Shown here: positions 41,509 to 49,775 of the stretch, one piece after another | Position numbering within the stretch: position 1 is the first letter of the stretch | Layout: each line of letters begins with the position of its first letter | Assembly (NCBI RefSeq): GCF_001691565.1 | Contig: NZ_MAYO01000003.1 | Coordinates: forward strand, 1,090,756-1,154,755 | Direction: 5' to 3' | Length of the DNA stretch: 64,000 bases | Source: Microbacterium oleivorans | Lineage (GTDB): Bacteria > Actinomycetota > Actinomycetes > Actinomycetales > Microbacteriaceae | Made by a program: the position numbers and the translations under genes | Notes under the pieces: model-generated | What the model saw: the letters and a program-made list of their open reading frames with translations, nothing else | Told to the model about the DNA's origin: nothing | Databases searched by the model: none

Positions 41509-42531
41509 TCACCGCCGCCGGGCCGTCAGCGACTCCCAATTGCCGGAGCCGATCGCGACCTTCTGCTCGTGCGTGAACGGCGAGTCCTCGAGAAAGCTGC
41601 GGCCGACGCCGTCGGAGGTGTCGAGGAAGGGGAATCCGCCGGGGCGGCTACCGAACGTATAGGGGTAATCAGTGGAATAGACCATGCGCTCGGTGCCGAC
41701 GACCTCCGCGGTCCAGCGCAGGTAGCGATCGGACACGGTGCCGCTCCCCGCGATCCAGAAGTTCTGCGTCCAGTAGTCCAGCAGCGGGCGCTCGAGGTCC
41801 GCGTTGTGAGCCATGATGCCGGTGTGATCGAGGTAGAACATCACCAACTCTCCCCAGTGCCCGGCGACGACCTGCAGATCGGGATGGCGGTCGAAGACGC
41901 CGCTGAAGATCATGCGCATGTACTGGATCCCGAGGTCGTAGTACCAGCCGAGGCCGGCGGTAGCGAGGCCCATGCCGGCCGGGCCGAGGCCCGAGTAATA
42001 GGACTCGATGACCCCGGGCGTGGGCACCTGCGGGTGGAAGTGCAGGGGCACGCCGAGTTCCACGGCCTTCGCGTAGAGCTCGTCGTGGGCGGGCGAGTCG
42101 GCCAGGACGTCGCCGGTCCTGCCGTACAGCATCGCTCCGACGAAGCCGAGCCGATCGACCGCCCGCTCGAGCTCGGCCGCGGCTGAGATCGGATCGGCTG
42201 TGGGGATGGCGGCCCACGCCTGGAACCGATCGGGATGTTCGGACACGATCTCGGCGAGGTGATCGTTCGCGTCGCGCGCGACGACGGGCGCGTCCGCCGC
42301 GGACAGGTTCTGGACCCCCGGTGAATTCAGGGACAGGACGGCCACGTCGATCCCCTGATCGTCCATGTCGGCCAGGCGCTCCGCACCGGTACTCCGGAGC
42401 CGCCTCGCGAACGGGTCATCTCCCCACCCCGAGTGCGGGTTCGGTCGGACTCCCGAACGCTCCCAGGCATCCAGCACGAGCGGGAGCGCGATGTGCTCTT
42501 CGAGCCCGACGATCTTGATCTTCTCTGCCAT
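41509..42531 (-). CDS. Amidohydrolase-family decarboxylase (gamma-resorcylate/ACMSD type)
   Basis: A 340-residue TIM-barrel metal enzyme. N-terminal GLEEHIALP gives the E-x-H metal pair in place of H-x-H, as in non-oxidative decarboxylases. Further ligands are His in PLHFHPQ and Asp in YSTDYPYTF; GHWGE near residue 225 carries a conserved His. It probably removes CO2 from a hydroxybenzoate or a related acid. It is divergent from a TetR regulator, 90 bases apart, and no other aromatic-degradation gene is near, so the substrate is open. Confidence 0.82.
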   Translation of the reverse strand: MAEKIKIVGLEEHIALPLVLDAWERSGVRPNPHSGWGDDPFARRLRSTGAERLADMDDQGIDVAVLSLNSPGVQNLSAADAPVVARDANDHLAEIVSEHPDRFQAWAAIPTADPISAAAELERAVDRLGFVGAMLYGRTGDVLADSPAHDELYAKAVELGVPLHFHPQVPTPGVIESYYSGLGPAGMGLATAGLGWYYDLGIQYMRMIFSGVFDRHPDLQVVAGHWGELVMFYLDHTGIMAHNADLERPLLDYWTQNFWIAGSGTVSDRYLRWTAEVVGTERMVYSTDYPYTFGSRPGGFPFLDTSDGVGRSFLEDSPFTHEQKVAIGSGNWESLTARRR

Positions 42532-42564
42532 GACGACCTTCCCAGTGTGTAATCAGCGGTAACT

Positions 42565-42578
42565 CGATAGTGTTATCG
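42565..42578. promoter_or_regulatory. Palindrome between the decarboxylase and TetR genes
   Basis: CGATAGTGTTATCG has CGATA/TATCG arms. A wider GTGTTA/TAACAC pair (42570-42575 and 42595-42600) overlaps it. The gap is unusually A+T rich. A TetR operator controlling both genes is likely. Confidence 0.5.
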
Positions 42579-42608
42579 CCGGTAATAGCGACAGTAACAC
42601 CGGCGAGG

Positions 42609-42614
42609 TATCGT
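42609..42614 (+). promoter_or_regulatory. -10 box TATCGT, leaderless start of the TetR gene
   Basis: Seven bases separate TATCGT from ATG 42622. Confidence 0.5.
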
Positions 42615-42621
42615 TGTGAAG

Positions 42622-43371
42622 ATGGGCACGGGAGACGAGGAGACACAGCGGCATCGCGTACGGGAGACGATCCTCGCGGCCGCCAGTGAGCTCATCGCCG
42701 AGGGCGGCGCGGCCGCGATGACCACCCGCGCCGTTGCGGTGCGGGCGGGCGTGCAGGCTCCCACGATCTACCGCCTGTTCGAGGACAAGCAGGGGCTGGT
42801 TCGAGCGGTCGCCGCGCACGTCCTCGAGACCTACGCCCGATCGAAGGATGTCGCCGACGACGACGCCGACCCCGTCGTCGCTCTGAGGGCAGCATGGCGA
42901 GCGCACATCGACTTCGGCCTCGCCAACTCTGGGCTGTACCTCCTCATGAACGACGGCACGCGAGGGACCGAGCACCATGCGCCGTCGGGCATCCCCGATG
43001 TCCTCACGACGCGCGTGCGAGCGATCGCATCCGCCGGCATCCTGACGGTCCCGGAGGAACGCGCAGTCGACCTCATCCGCGCTGCGGGCGACGGAGTGAT
43101 CCGCGCGCTTCTCGCCGCGCAGGCCGACGCCGAGCATGCGTCCGTGCTGTCGGACGACATGATCAACGGCGTCCTCGCGCAGATCGTCCACAGCCGGGGC
43201 GAGACCCCTTCGCGCCCCGTCGACACTCTCCTCATCCAGCTGCGAGCCGTGACCGACGAGCTGACGGACCTCAGCACTGCGGAACGCGCGCTCCTTCGCG
43301 AATGGGTCGGCCGCAGCATCGACCGGCGAGGATCAACGGCGCGGAGCGCTGCCTCCTCCGACGGCCGCTAG
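42622..43371 (+). CDS. TetR-family transcriptional regulator
   Basis: A 249-residue regulator. N-terminal helix-turn-helix ILAAASELIAEGGAAAMTTRAVAVRAGVQAPTIYRLF fits the family (first helix, then TTRAVAVRAGV and the recognition helix with TIYRLF). The larger C-terminal domain is alpha-helical and carries a 30-residue extension after the normal end. ATG 42622 is chosen because of the -10 spacing; GTG 42616 is the other option. It should repress the divergent decarboxylase gene and respond to its substrate. Confidence 0.85.
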   Translation: MGTGDEETQRHRVRETILAAASELIAEGGAAAMTTRAVAVRAGVQAPTIYRLFEDKQGLVRAVAAHVLETYARSKDVADDDADPVVALRAAWRAHIDFGLANSGLYLLMNDGTRGTEHHAPSGIPDVLTTRVRAIASAGILTVPEERAVDLIRAAGDGVIRALLAAQADAEHASVLSDDMINGVLAQIVHSRGETPSRPVDTLLIQLRAVTDELTDLSTAERALLREWVGRSIDRRGSTARSAASSDGR

Positions 43372-43423
43372 TTCTTCGCGCCCGGAGCGGCTGATCCGGT
43401 TCGGCCCGCGACAGGAGGCCGGA

Positions 43424-43429
43424 TAATCT
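43424..43429 (+). promoter_or_regulatory. -10 box TAATCT, leaderless start of the MntR-type gene
   Basis: Seven bases separate TAATCT from GTG 43437. Confidence 0.6.
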
Positions 43430-43436
43430 GGGGTCC

Positions 43437-44075
43437 GTGCCCGCGTCCACGGTCGACGACTACCTGAAGACGATCTACCACTACACCGAGTGGCAGAGCG
43501 ATCCCGTCACCCCCTCGGTGCTGGCCGCCGAACTTCGGCTCGCGCCGTCCTCGGTCACCGAGATGGTCAAGAAGCTCGCCGCGCAGGGCCTCGTGTCGCA
43601 CCGCCCGTACGGTCCGATCTCACTGACGGATGCCGGGACCCGCCGTGCCACCGCGGTGATCCGCCGGCATCGCCTCATCGAGACGTGGCTCGTCCGCGAG
43701 TTCGAGTACGCGTGGGACGAGGTGCACGACGAGGCCGAGGTGCTCGAGCACACCATCAGCGACCGGCTGCTCGCAGGCATCGACGCGCGCCTCGGGCACC
43801 CTCGGTTCGACCCGCACGGCGACGCGATCCCCGGCCCCGACGGTTCGGTCGAGCGCGAGCCGTTCGTCCTGCTCGCCGAGGCGACGATCGGACACACCGG
43901 TCGTGTGCTGCGGGTCTCGGACCGAGACCCCGCGCTCCTGCGCTCACTCGAGGAGGCCGGGATCGGCGTCGGCCACACCGTCACCGCGACGGGCCGTGAC
44001 GCCGTGCAGATCGACGGCGGACCGACGATCGACCTGCCGCCCGCCGCCGCGCGGGCGGTGTGGCTCACCGCCTGA
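43437..44075 (+). CDS. mntR: DtxR/MntR-family metal-dependent repressor
   Basis: A 212-residue regulator: winged helix (TVDDYLKTIYHYTE, LRLAPSSVTEMVKKLAAQGLV), a dimerisation domain with metal ligands (RRHRLIETWLV, HDEAEVLEHTI, LGHPRFDPHGDAIP) and a C-terminal FeoA/SH3-like domain. Binds Mn(II) or Fe(II) and represses uptake genes when metal is ample. It lies 2 kb after the NRAMP gene, whose start codon is covered by a palindrome of the right kind. GTG start under a -10 box. Confidence 0.85.
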   Translation: MPASTVDDYLKTIYHYTEWQSDPVTPSVLAAELRLAPSSVTEMVKKLAAQGLVSHRPYGPISLTDAGTRRATAVIRRHRLIETWLVREFEYAWDEVHDEAEVLEHTISDRLLAGIDARLGHPRFDPHGDAIPGPDGSVEREPFVLLAEATIGHTGRVLRVSDRDPALLRSLEEAGIGVGHTVTATGRDAVQIDGGPTIDLPPAAARAVWLTA

Positions 44076-44086
44076 GCGCCGGCCCG

Positions 44087-44142
44087 CGCAGCGCCGCCGG
44101 GCGACGCAGCGCCGCGCCCGGGTGCCGCAGCGCTGCCCGGGT
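44087..44142. repeat. Three short tandem units after mntR
   Basis: CGCAGCGCYGC-type units begin at 44087, 44105 and 44126, each ending in a C/G run (CCGGG or CCCGGG). They lie in the convergent gap just before a large hairpin. Confidence 0.6.
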
Positions 44143-44148
44143 ACGGTG

Positions 44149-44227
44149 ACGAATGCACGACCGGTGGTGCGGGAGATGGATCGGCAGCCAGATGTGGCGA
44201 CTCCTGCGCCGGCGGTCGTGCATTCGT
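44149..44227. terminator. Long hairpin between mntR and the SDR gene
   Basis: ACGAATGCACGACCG (44149-44163) is exactly complementary to 44213-44227. Inside it, GGTGCGGGAG (44166-44175) pairs with CTCCTGCGCC (44201-44210) using two G-T wobbles, after a two-base mismatch. The result is a 25-pair stem with a 25-base loop between two convergent genes. A bidirectional terminator is likely, though no T-run follows. Confidence 0.65.
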
Positions 44228-44258
44228 TCGCGCACCGCGCGGTGCAGACGAGGCGAGG

Positions 44259-45212
44259 TCAGCGCAGGCGCAGCTTGCGACCCTTGAGATAGGGCCACTC
44301 GGCCCGCGTCGCGTGCTCGGCGTAGTGCCACATGCGGGCACCGACGTCGGGATCGATCGTGACGCGCGGGGGACGGACGAGCACCGGCGCGCCCGTGTAG
44401 GTGTGCGCCGGCCCCCAGTACTGGCCGCCCTCGGCCTCGGGGTCGACGAGCGCGCGGACCGGGGCCCACGCCCCGCTCTCCTTCGACTGCGAGACCGCGG
44501 CCTGCAGCCCGCCGACGAACCGCTTGCGCCGTGACGGGGCGCTGACCCCGGCGATCCGCCGGGTCCGCCCGCCGAGCGAATAGCCGGGGTGCGCGACGAG
44601 ACTTGAAACGGGGACGGATGCCGCTCGCAGCCGCCGGTCGGCTTCGAACCCGATCGCCGCGGTCGCGACCTTCGACTGCACGTACGCGCGCCACGGGGTG
44701 TAATCGTCGACGAGTTCGGGATCCACGGGATCCCAGGGGAAGAGCTTCGTGGCGACGGAGCCGAGCCAGACCATGCGGCCGCGGGCCGCCGCGAGGGCGG
44801 GCAGAAGCGCTCCGGCGAGCGCGTAATGGCCGAGCGCGTTGGTCGCGATGACGAGTTCGTGGCCGTCGCGGGTGAGCTGACGCGTCTTGGGCGGGTGCAC
44901 GATCCCGGCATTGAGCATGACGCCGTGCAGTCCGACACGTCCGCGCACGGTCGCCGCGGCCGCACGCACCGACCCGAGGTTGCTCGTGTCGAGCGCGAGG
45001 GTCTCGAGGTCGGCATCCGGCACCTGCGCCAGAATCGCCGCCCGCGCGCGGGACAGCTTCGACGGATTCCTGGCCGTCATGACGACGTGCGCGCCGGCTC
45101 CCGCGAGCTGCAGGCACGAGAAGAAGCCGAGCCCGGTGTTCGAGCCGGTGACGAGGTAGCGGCGGCCGCTCAGATCGGGGAGATCATCCGGATCCCAGTC
45201 GTCGCGCGCCAC
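44259..45212 (-). CDS. Short-chain dehydrogenase/reductase
   Basis: A 317-residue NAD(P)-binding oxidoreductase. Cofactor motif GSNTGLGFFSCLQLAGAGAH, NAG in MLNAGIVHPPK, catalytic Ser in WLGSVATKLFPW, and Tyr-x-x-x-Lys in WRAYVQSKVATA. The longer C-terminal half resembles retinol dehydrogenase-like proteins. GTG 45212 is chosen because TAGGGT sits seven bases upstream; the frame is open further. Substrate unknown. Confidence 0.88.
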   Translation of the reverse strand: MARDDWDPDDLPDLSGRRYLVTGSNTGLGFFSCLQLAGAGAHVVMTARNPSKLSRARAAILAQVPDADLETLALDTSNLGSVRAAAATVRGRVGLHGVMLNAGIVHPPKTRQLTRDGHELVIATNALGHYALAGALLPALAAARGRMVWLGSVATKLFPWDPVDPELVDDYTPWRAYVQSKVATAAIGFEADRRLRAASVPVSSLVAHPGYSLGGRTRRIAGVSAPSRRKRFVGGLQAAVSQSKESGAWAPVRALVDPEAEGGQYWGPAHTYTGAPVLVRPPRVTIDPDVGARMWHYAEHATRAEWPYLKGRKLRLR

Positions 45213-45219
45213 ATGATCG

Positions 45220-45225
45220 ACCCTA
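45220..45225 (-). promoter_or_regulatory. -10 box TAGGGT, leaderless start of the SDR gene
   Basis: On the minus strand seven bases separate TAGGGT from GTG 45212. This spacing sets the start codon. Confidence 0.5.
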
Positions 45226-45314
45226 CGCTCGGCGGCTGTGCGCGGCATCCCCTTGCGCAGCACGCGCTCCCCGAACGCTCGTCGCCGCGCCGCAGCGCGT
45301 GGGAGAGTGGACGC

Positions 45315-45461
45315 ATGAGCGGACTCGAACAGAACCTGCTGTTCGCCGTCGTCGGACTGACGATGGTCACGTCGTTGGTGATCGTCGTCGTGCAGATGGT
45401 GAGGCGGCGCCGCGACGACGAGGACGACCGCAATCCCTGGGACGACCTCGAACCCAAATGA
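45315..45461 (+). CDS. Small single-helix membrane protein
   Basis: A 48-residue protein: a helix of about 20 residues (NLLFAVVGLTMVTSLVIVVV) and an acidic/basic C-terminal tail (RRRRDDEDDRNPWDDLEPK). The N-terminus faces out by the positive-inside rule. No homologue is recognised. It is convergent with pyrE, seven bases apart. Confidence 0.55.
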   Translation: MSGLEQNLLFAVVGLTMVTSLVIVVVQMVRRRRDDEDDRNPWDDLEPK

Positions 45462-45468
45462 GCCGGGG

Positions 45469-46047
45469 TTACTGCGGCGCCAGCACCAGGTCGTCGAGGT
45501 CGATCGCGGCCAGCCAGGTGAGGCCCTCGGCCTCGATGGCGGCCTGAGCGCCGGTCTTGCGGTCGACGATCACGGCGACGGCAACGGGCTCGGCTCCCTC
45601 GCGGCGCAGGGCCTCGACGGCCTTCAGCGCGGACTGGCCTGTGGTCGAGGTGTCCTCGACGACGATGACGCGCTTGCCGACGACATCCGCTCCTTCGACC
45701 TGACGGCCGCGGCCGTGATCCTTGGGCTCCTTGCGGACGACGAACGCGTCGAGCGGAGCATCGGTGCGCGCCGACTCGTGCATGACGGCGTTCGCGATGG
45801 GGTCGGCGCCGAGCGTCAGGCCGCCGACAGCGACGATGCCGTCGACATCGCGGATGAGGTCGAGCATGATCCGCCCGATCGCGGGGGCTGCGCGGTGGTC
45901 GAGCGTGAGCTTGCGCATGTCGACGTAGTACGACGCCTTCTTGCCGCTCGACAGGGTGAAGTCGCCGTGGAAGACGGCCTCCTCCTGGATGAGCGAGATG
46001 AGGCGCTGGCGGTCGGCTTCGAGTGCGGGCGTGGAGGCGACGGTCAC
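45469..46047 (-). CDS. pyrE: Orotate phosphoribosyltransferase
   Basis: A 192-residue enzyme that joins orotate and PRPP to form orotidine 5'-monophosphate in pyrimidine synthesis. The PRPP motif VIVVEDTSTTGQSA is intact; the flexible loop RKEPKDHGRGRQVEG and the N-terminal GDFTLSSGKKASYYVD match PyrE. GTG start under a -10 box. It stands alone here, not in a pyr operon. Confidence 0.94.
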   Translation of the reverse strand: MTVASTPALEADRQRLISLIQEEAVFHGDFTLSSGKKASYYVDMRKLTLDHRAAPAIGRIMLDLIRDVDGIVAVGGLTLGADPIANAVMHESARTDAPLDAFVVRKEPKDHGRGRQVEGADVVGKRVIVVEDTSTTGQSALKAVEALRREGAEPVAVAVIVDRKTGAQAAIEAEGLTWLAAIDLDDLVLAPQ

Positions 46048-46053
46048 GGGACG

Positions 46054-46059
46054 AGTCTA
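46054..46059 (-). promoter_or_regulatory. -10 box TAGACT, leaderless start of pyrE
   Basis: On the minus strand six bases separate TAGACT from GTG 46047. Confidence 0.6.
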
Positions 46060-46085
46060 GGACCGGCGGCGTCGGACGCCCGATC

Positions 46086-46091
46086 TAGGCT
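46086..46091 (+). promoter_or_regulatory. -10 box TAGGCT, leaderless start of the exonuclease III gene
   Basis: Seven bases separate TAGGCT from ATG 46099. The promoter is only 40 bases from the divergent pyrE start. Confidence 0.65.
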
Positions 46092-46098
46092 GGAGACC

Positions 46099-46938
46099 AT
46101 GCGGCTTGCCACCTGGAACGTCAACTCCATCCGCGCGCGCGTCGTGCGCACCGTCGACTTCGCCGTGCGCGAGAACATCGACGTGCTCGCGATGCAGGAG
46201 ATCAAGTGCAAGCCCGAGCAGTTCCCCTACGCGGCGTTCGAAGAGGCCGGGTACCACGTCGAGGCGCACGGCCTGAATCAGTGGAACGGCGTCGCCATCG
46301 CGAGCCGCTCCCCGATCACCGAGGTCGAGTACGCGTTCCCCGACATGCCCGGGTTCCTGAAGGGGCACGAAGGACCGGATGCCCCGCAGGAGGCCCGGGC
46401 ACTGGGCGCGACGATCGACGGGGTCAAGGTCTGGAGCCTCTACGTTCCCAACGGCCGCGGACTCGACGACCCGCACTTCACCTACAAGCTCCACTGGCTC
46501 GAGGCTCTCCGCGCCTACACGCAGTCCACACTCGCGGCTCACCCCGACTTGCCGCTCGCGCTCGTCGGCGACTTCAACATCGCCCCGACGGATGCCGACA
46601 ACGGCGACCCGACCGTGGTCGAGGGCATGACGACCCACGTCTCCCCCGAGGAGCGCACCTCGTTCCAGGCGCTGCTCGATGCCGGGCTCACCGACACGGT
46701 CCGCCCGCTGGTGCCCACCGGCTACACGTACTGGGACTACAAGCAGTTGCGCTTCCCCCGCAACGAGGGGCTGCGCATCGATTTCATCCTCGGCTCCCCG
46801 GCGCTCGCCGACGGCGTGGTGGGGGCAGCCATCCACCGCGAGGAACGCAAGGGCGAGATCCCGAGCGACCACGTCCCGGTCGTGGTCGACCTGGATCTGG
46901 ACGGCGAGGACGACGACGACCGTCCGATGATCTTCTGA
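46099..46938 (+). CDS. xthA: Exonuclease III / AP endonuclease
   Basis: A 279-residue endonuclease/exonuclease/phosphatase-fold enzyme for base-excision repair. Motifs LATWNVNSIRAR, AMQEIKC (metal ligand Glu), VPNGRG, LVGDFNIAPTD, RIDFILGS and the catalytic SDHVPVVVDL are all present. An acidic C-terminal tail (DGEDDDDRP) extends slightly beyond the usual end. Leaderless start divergent from pyrE. Confidence 0.95.
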   Translation: MRLATWNVNSIRARVVRTVDFAVRENIDVLAMQEIKCKPEQFPYAAFEEAGYHVEAHGLNQWNGVAIASRSPITEVEYAFPDMPGFLKGHEGPDAPQEARALGATIDGVKVWSLYVPNGRGLDDPHFTYKLHWLEALRAYTQSTLAAHPDLPLALVGDFNIAPTDADNGDPTVVEGMTTHVSPEERTSFQALLDAGLTDTVRPLVPTGYTYWDYKQLRFPRNEGLRIDFILGSPALADGVVGAAIHREERKGEIPSDHVPVVVDLDLDGEDDDDRPMIF

Positions 46939-46985
46939 TCGGGCGTCTCCCCCGCAGGACGGATGCCGCGACCCGCGGCCCCCTC

Positions 46986-46991
46986 TAGCGT
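46986..46991 (+). promoter_or_regulatory. -10 box TAGCGT, leaderless start of the NarL-type kinase gene
   Basis: Seven bases separate TAGCGT from ATG 46999. The frame is open to 46963, but this start is favoured by the box. Confidence 0.6.
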
Positions 46992-46998
46992 GGAGAGC

Positions 46999-48246
46999 AT
47001 GCCCGAATCGATGCTCCGCCGCGCGGCGACCGCGGCCGAACGGCGCCAGGACGTCTGGCTCGCCGCCGGACTGTTCATCGCCGCAATGATCAGCACAGCC
47101 TTGGGCTCGGTCTCGGGCGTCTACAACGGTGAACACCCCGACCTCATCTGGGGGCTGCTCTACTCGGTCGCGATGACGGCGCCCCTCGCCTTCCGGCGGC
47201 GGTATCCGATGACGGCCCTGATCGCGGTCTCGGTCGTGTTCTTCGTGGGAGTCTCGGCGCGCATCCCCGAGCTCTACGTCGGCAACGTCGCCCTGTTCGT
47301 CGGGATGTACACGGTCGGCGCCTGGGTGTCGGATCGTCGCCGCGCGGCGCTCGTACGCATCCTGCTCATCGTCGCGATGTTCGTGTGGCTCATGATCACG
47401 ATCTTCCAGACCGCGGCATCCCCCGAAGAGGGCCTGTCTCGTGAGGGGCCGTTCTCGCCGTTCGCGGCCTTCGCGATGATCCAGTTCCTCGTCAACGTGG
47501 CCTTCTTCGGCGGGGCGTACCTGTTCGGCGAGCGCGCCTACACGGGCGCGATGGAGCGCACCGCCCTCGAGGAGCGCACCGCCGAGCTCGAGCGCGAGCG
47601 CGAGCGGACGGCCGCTCAGGCGGTCGCCCTCGATCGGGTGCGCATCGCCCGCGAACTGCACGACGTGGTGGCGCACCACGTCTCGGCGATGGGCGTGCAG
47701 GCGGGCGCCGCGCGCACAGTCCTCGACCGTGATCCGGATGCCGCGCGCAGCGCGCTGACCGGCGTCGAGTCCTCGGCGCGCCAGGCGCTGACCGAGCTCC
47801 GTCAACTGCTCGAGACGCTCCGCACCCCCGAGACCGAGGCTCCCGGCGGGTCGACCCTCCGCCTGGAGGCCCTGCCCGACCTGGTCGCGCACGCGAACGA
47901 GAACGGCCTGCCCACGGCGCTGTCCGTCGTGGGCGATCCGGTCCCGACGCCTGAGCTCGTGCAGGTGAACCTGTACCGCATCGCGCAGGAGGCCCTGACG
48001 AACGCCCGGCGCCACGGCGGCCCCGGCGCGACCGCCGACGTGCGCCTCCGGTACGCCGACGACGCCGTGGAGCTCGAGGTCTCCAACACCGGCCGCGCAC
48101 CGATCTCCGGACGAGCGGGCCTCGGCCTCGTCGGAATGCGCGAACGAGCCGACTCCTCCGGCGGGACGCTCGAGGCGAGGCCCCGGCCCCGGGGCGGTTT
48201 CCTCGTGCGGGTGCGCGTGCCTCTGTCGCAGGCGGTGCCGGCATGA
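46999..48246 (+). CDS. Sensor histidine kinase, NarL-type (HisKA_3)
   Basis: A 415-residue kinase. Five to six membrane helices in the first 175 residues with almost no extracytoplasmic domain suggest intramembrane sensing (LiaS/DesK style). His221 lies in RIARELHDVVAHHVSAM, the HisKA_3 motif, and the HATPase domain ends with LGLVGMRER. Overlaps the regulator gene by four bases. The stimulus is unknown; cell-envelope stress is typical of the group. Confidence 0.88.
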   Translation: MPESMLRRAATAAERRQDVWLAAGLFIAAMISTALGSVSGVYNGEHPDLIWGLLYSVAMTAPLAFRRRYPMTALIAVSVVFFVGVSARIPELYVGNVALFVGMYTVGAWVSDRRRAALVRILLIVAMFVWLMITIFQTAASPEEGLSREGPFSPFAAFAMIQFLVNVAFFGGAYLFGERAYTGAMERTALEERTAELERERERTAAQAVALDRVRIARELHDVVAHHVSAMGVQAGAARTVLDRDPDAARSALTGVESSARQALTELRQLLETLRTPETEAPGGSTLRLEALPDLVAHANENGLPTALSVVGDPVPTPELVQVNLYRIAQEALTNARRHGGPGATADVRLRYADDAVELEVSNTGRAPISGRAGLGLVGMRERADSSGGTLEARPRPRGGFLVRVRVPLSQAVPA

Positions 48247-48914
48247 TCCGGGTGCTGCTGGTCGACGACCACGCGGTCATGCGCGCCGGGTTCCGCATGA
48301 TCCTCGAAGCGGCGGGCGACATCGAGGTGGTCGGTGAGGCGGGTGACGGTCGCGCCGCGATCGAGGCCGCGCGCACGCTCCAGCCCGACGTCATCTGCAT
48401 GGACGTGCAGATGCCCGACATGGACGGTCTCGAGGCGACGCAGCGCATCGTGGCCGATGCCGGGATCGCGGCATCCGTCGTCATCGTGACGACCTTCGAC
48501 CGCGACGACTACCTGTTCCAGGCGCTGTCGGCGGGAGCGAGCGGGTTCCTGCTGAAGAACGCCGGACCCGAGGAGCTCACGAACGCCGTCCGCGTCGCGC
48601 ACTCGGGCGATGCGCTGCTGTCGCCGTCCGTGACCCGGCGTGTGATCGCACGGTTCGCCTCGACCGAGGCGGAGCCGGCGGCGTCCCTCCCCCCTGAGAC
48701 GGATGCCGCGCCCGCCCTGCCGGTGGACCTCACCGACCGCGAGGTCGAGGTGCTGCGCCTGCTCGCGCAGGCGATGAGCAACGGCGAGATCGCTCGCGAG
48801 CTCTTCATCGGCGAGGCGACGGTGAAGACCCACGTGTCGAACGTGCTGCAGAAGCTCGGCGCCCGCGACCGCGTCGCCGCCGTCGTCTGGGCGCACCGCT
48901 ACGGCCTCGCCTGA
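48243..48914 (+). CDS. NarL/LuxR-family response regulator
   Basis: A 223-residue regulator. Receiver domain with Asp54 in VICMDVQMPDMDG, Thr in IVTTFDRD and Lys in FLLKNAGPEEL. C-terminal LuxR helix-turn-helix (LTDREVEVLRLLAQAMSNGEIA, ATVKTHVSNVLQKLG). It completes the pair with the kinase before it, and a strong terminator hairpin follows. Confidence 0.93.
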   Translation: MIRVLLVDDHAVMRAGFRMILEAAGDIEVVGEAGDGRAAIEAARTLQPDVICMDVQMPDMDGLEATQRIVADAGIAASVVIVTTFDRDDYLFQALSAGASGFLLKNAGPEELTNAVRVAHSGDALLSPSVTRRVIARFASTEAEPAASLPPETDAAPALPVDLTDREVEVLRLLAQAMSNGEIARELFIGEATVKTHVSNVLQKLGARDRVAAVVWAHRYGLA

Positions 48915-48942
48915 CCCGAGAGCAGGCTTCGGCCGCACGAGA

Positions 48943-48974
48943 AACGGCCCCGCCCGAGTCGGGGCGGGGCCGTT
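48943..48974. terminator. Bidirectional terminator between the response regulator and FMN reductase
   Basis: Perfect 13-base stem AACGGCCCCGCCC with a six-base loop, flanked by A-rich bases on the left. It lies between two convergent genes. No T-run is present. Confidence 0.85.
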
Positions 48975-48994
48975 CCCGTCGGAGCGACCGAGCG

Positions 48995-49564
48995 TCAGGC
49001 GCCTGCGGGCACCTTGGCGTAGCGGTCGACGAGGTCGTTGAAGGCCTCGAGGTAGCCGACGAGGAAGCCGGCCGTCTCGTCGTTGGTGACCTCGCCGTTG
49101 TCGGCGAACAGGCCGGGCGTGCTCTGGATGAAGCCCTCGGGCTGGCCGAGCGTCGGCGCGTTGAAGTGGCTGAGGATCGTCTTCAGGTGCTGCTGCGCGG
49201 CTGCCGTCGCGATGCCGCTGCCCGACGTCCCGATGACGGCGGTGGGCTTGAGGTTGAACGCGTTCTGGCCGTAGGGACGCGCGGCCCAGTCGAGTGCGTT
49301 CTTCAGGACGCCCGGGATGGAGCGGCTGTACTCGGGCGTCACGATGATGACACCGTCGACGTCGGCGATCGCCTGCTTGAAGTCCTCAGCGACCTGGGGG
49401 AAGTTCCCGTCGTGGTCGACCGAGTAGAAGGGCAGGTCCTTGATCGGGATCTCGACGAGCGTCGTGCCCTCGGGGGCGAGGCGCTTCAACGCCTCGGCGA
49501 GGCGGCGGTTGATCGAGGTCGACGAGATGCTGCCGACGATGTAGCCGATGGTGCGGTCCGTCAT
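48995..49564 (-). CDS. NAD(P)H-dependent FMN reductase
   Basis: A 189-residue flavodoxin-fold reductase. FMN phosphate loop GSISSTSINRRLAEAL and flavin motif TPEYSRSIPGVLKNALDW are typical of the chromate/quinone reductase (ChrR/SsuE-like) group. It gives reduced FMN or reduces quinones and may limit oxidative stress. GGAGGA precedes the ATG. Convergent with the response regulator. Confidence 0.9.
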   Translation of the reverse strand: MTDRTIGYIVGSISSTSINRRLAEALKRLAPEGTTLVEIPIKDLPFYSVDHDGNFPQVAEDFKQAIADVDGVIIVTPEYSRSIPGVLKNALDWAARPYGQNAFNLKPTAVIGTSGSGIATAAAQQHLKTILSHFNAPTLGQPEGFIQSTPGLFADNGEVTNDETAGFLVGYLEAFNDLVDRYAKVPAGA

Positions 49565-49588
49565 GAGTCCTCCAAGAAGTAGAGAAAG

Positions 49589-49633
49589 GGATGCCGGTGG
49601 GCATCGCAGACTCCAACGGGAGCCCCGGCATCC
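49589..49633. repeat. Inverted pair of the GGATGCCG word
   Basis: GGATGCCGG (49589-49597) and CCGGCATCC (49625-49633) form a nine-base stem with a 27-base loop, upstream of the FMN reductase start. It is made of two copies of the genome-wide word in inverted orientation. Confidence 0.6.
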
Positions 49634-49723
49634 GTATTCCTATGAATGCACCGACAACGGTCTCCCCCGCGGGGAGGGGGCGAGTTCACCCGCCGGGGGG
49701 AGGTCGCCGGCGTCCGATCTCCC

Positions 49724-49729
49724 TAGCGT
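49724..49729 (+). promoter_or_regulatory. -10 box TAGCGT of the ABC-2 exporter operon
   Basis: Transcription should start near 49737, giving a 39-base leader that contains the AGGAGG at 49765-49770. A C/G-rich segment precedes it. Confidence 0.5.
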
Positions 49730-49775
49730 GGGACACATGCCACCGCCGGTGGCGCACAGACCACAGGAGGAACGG

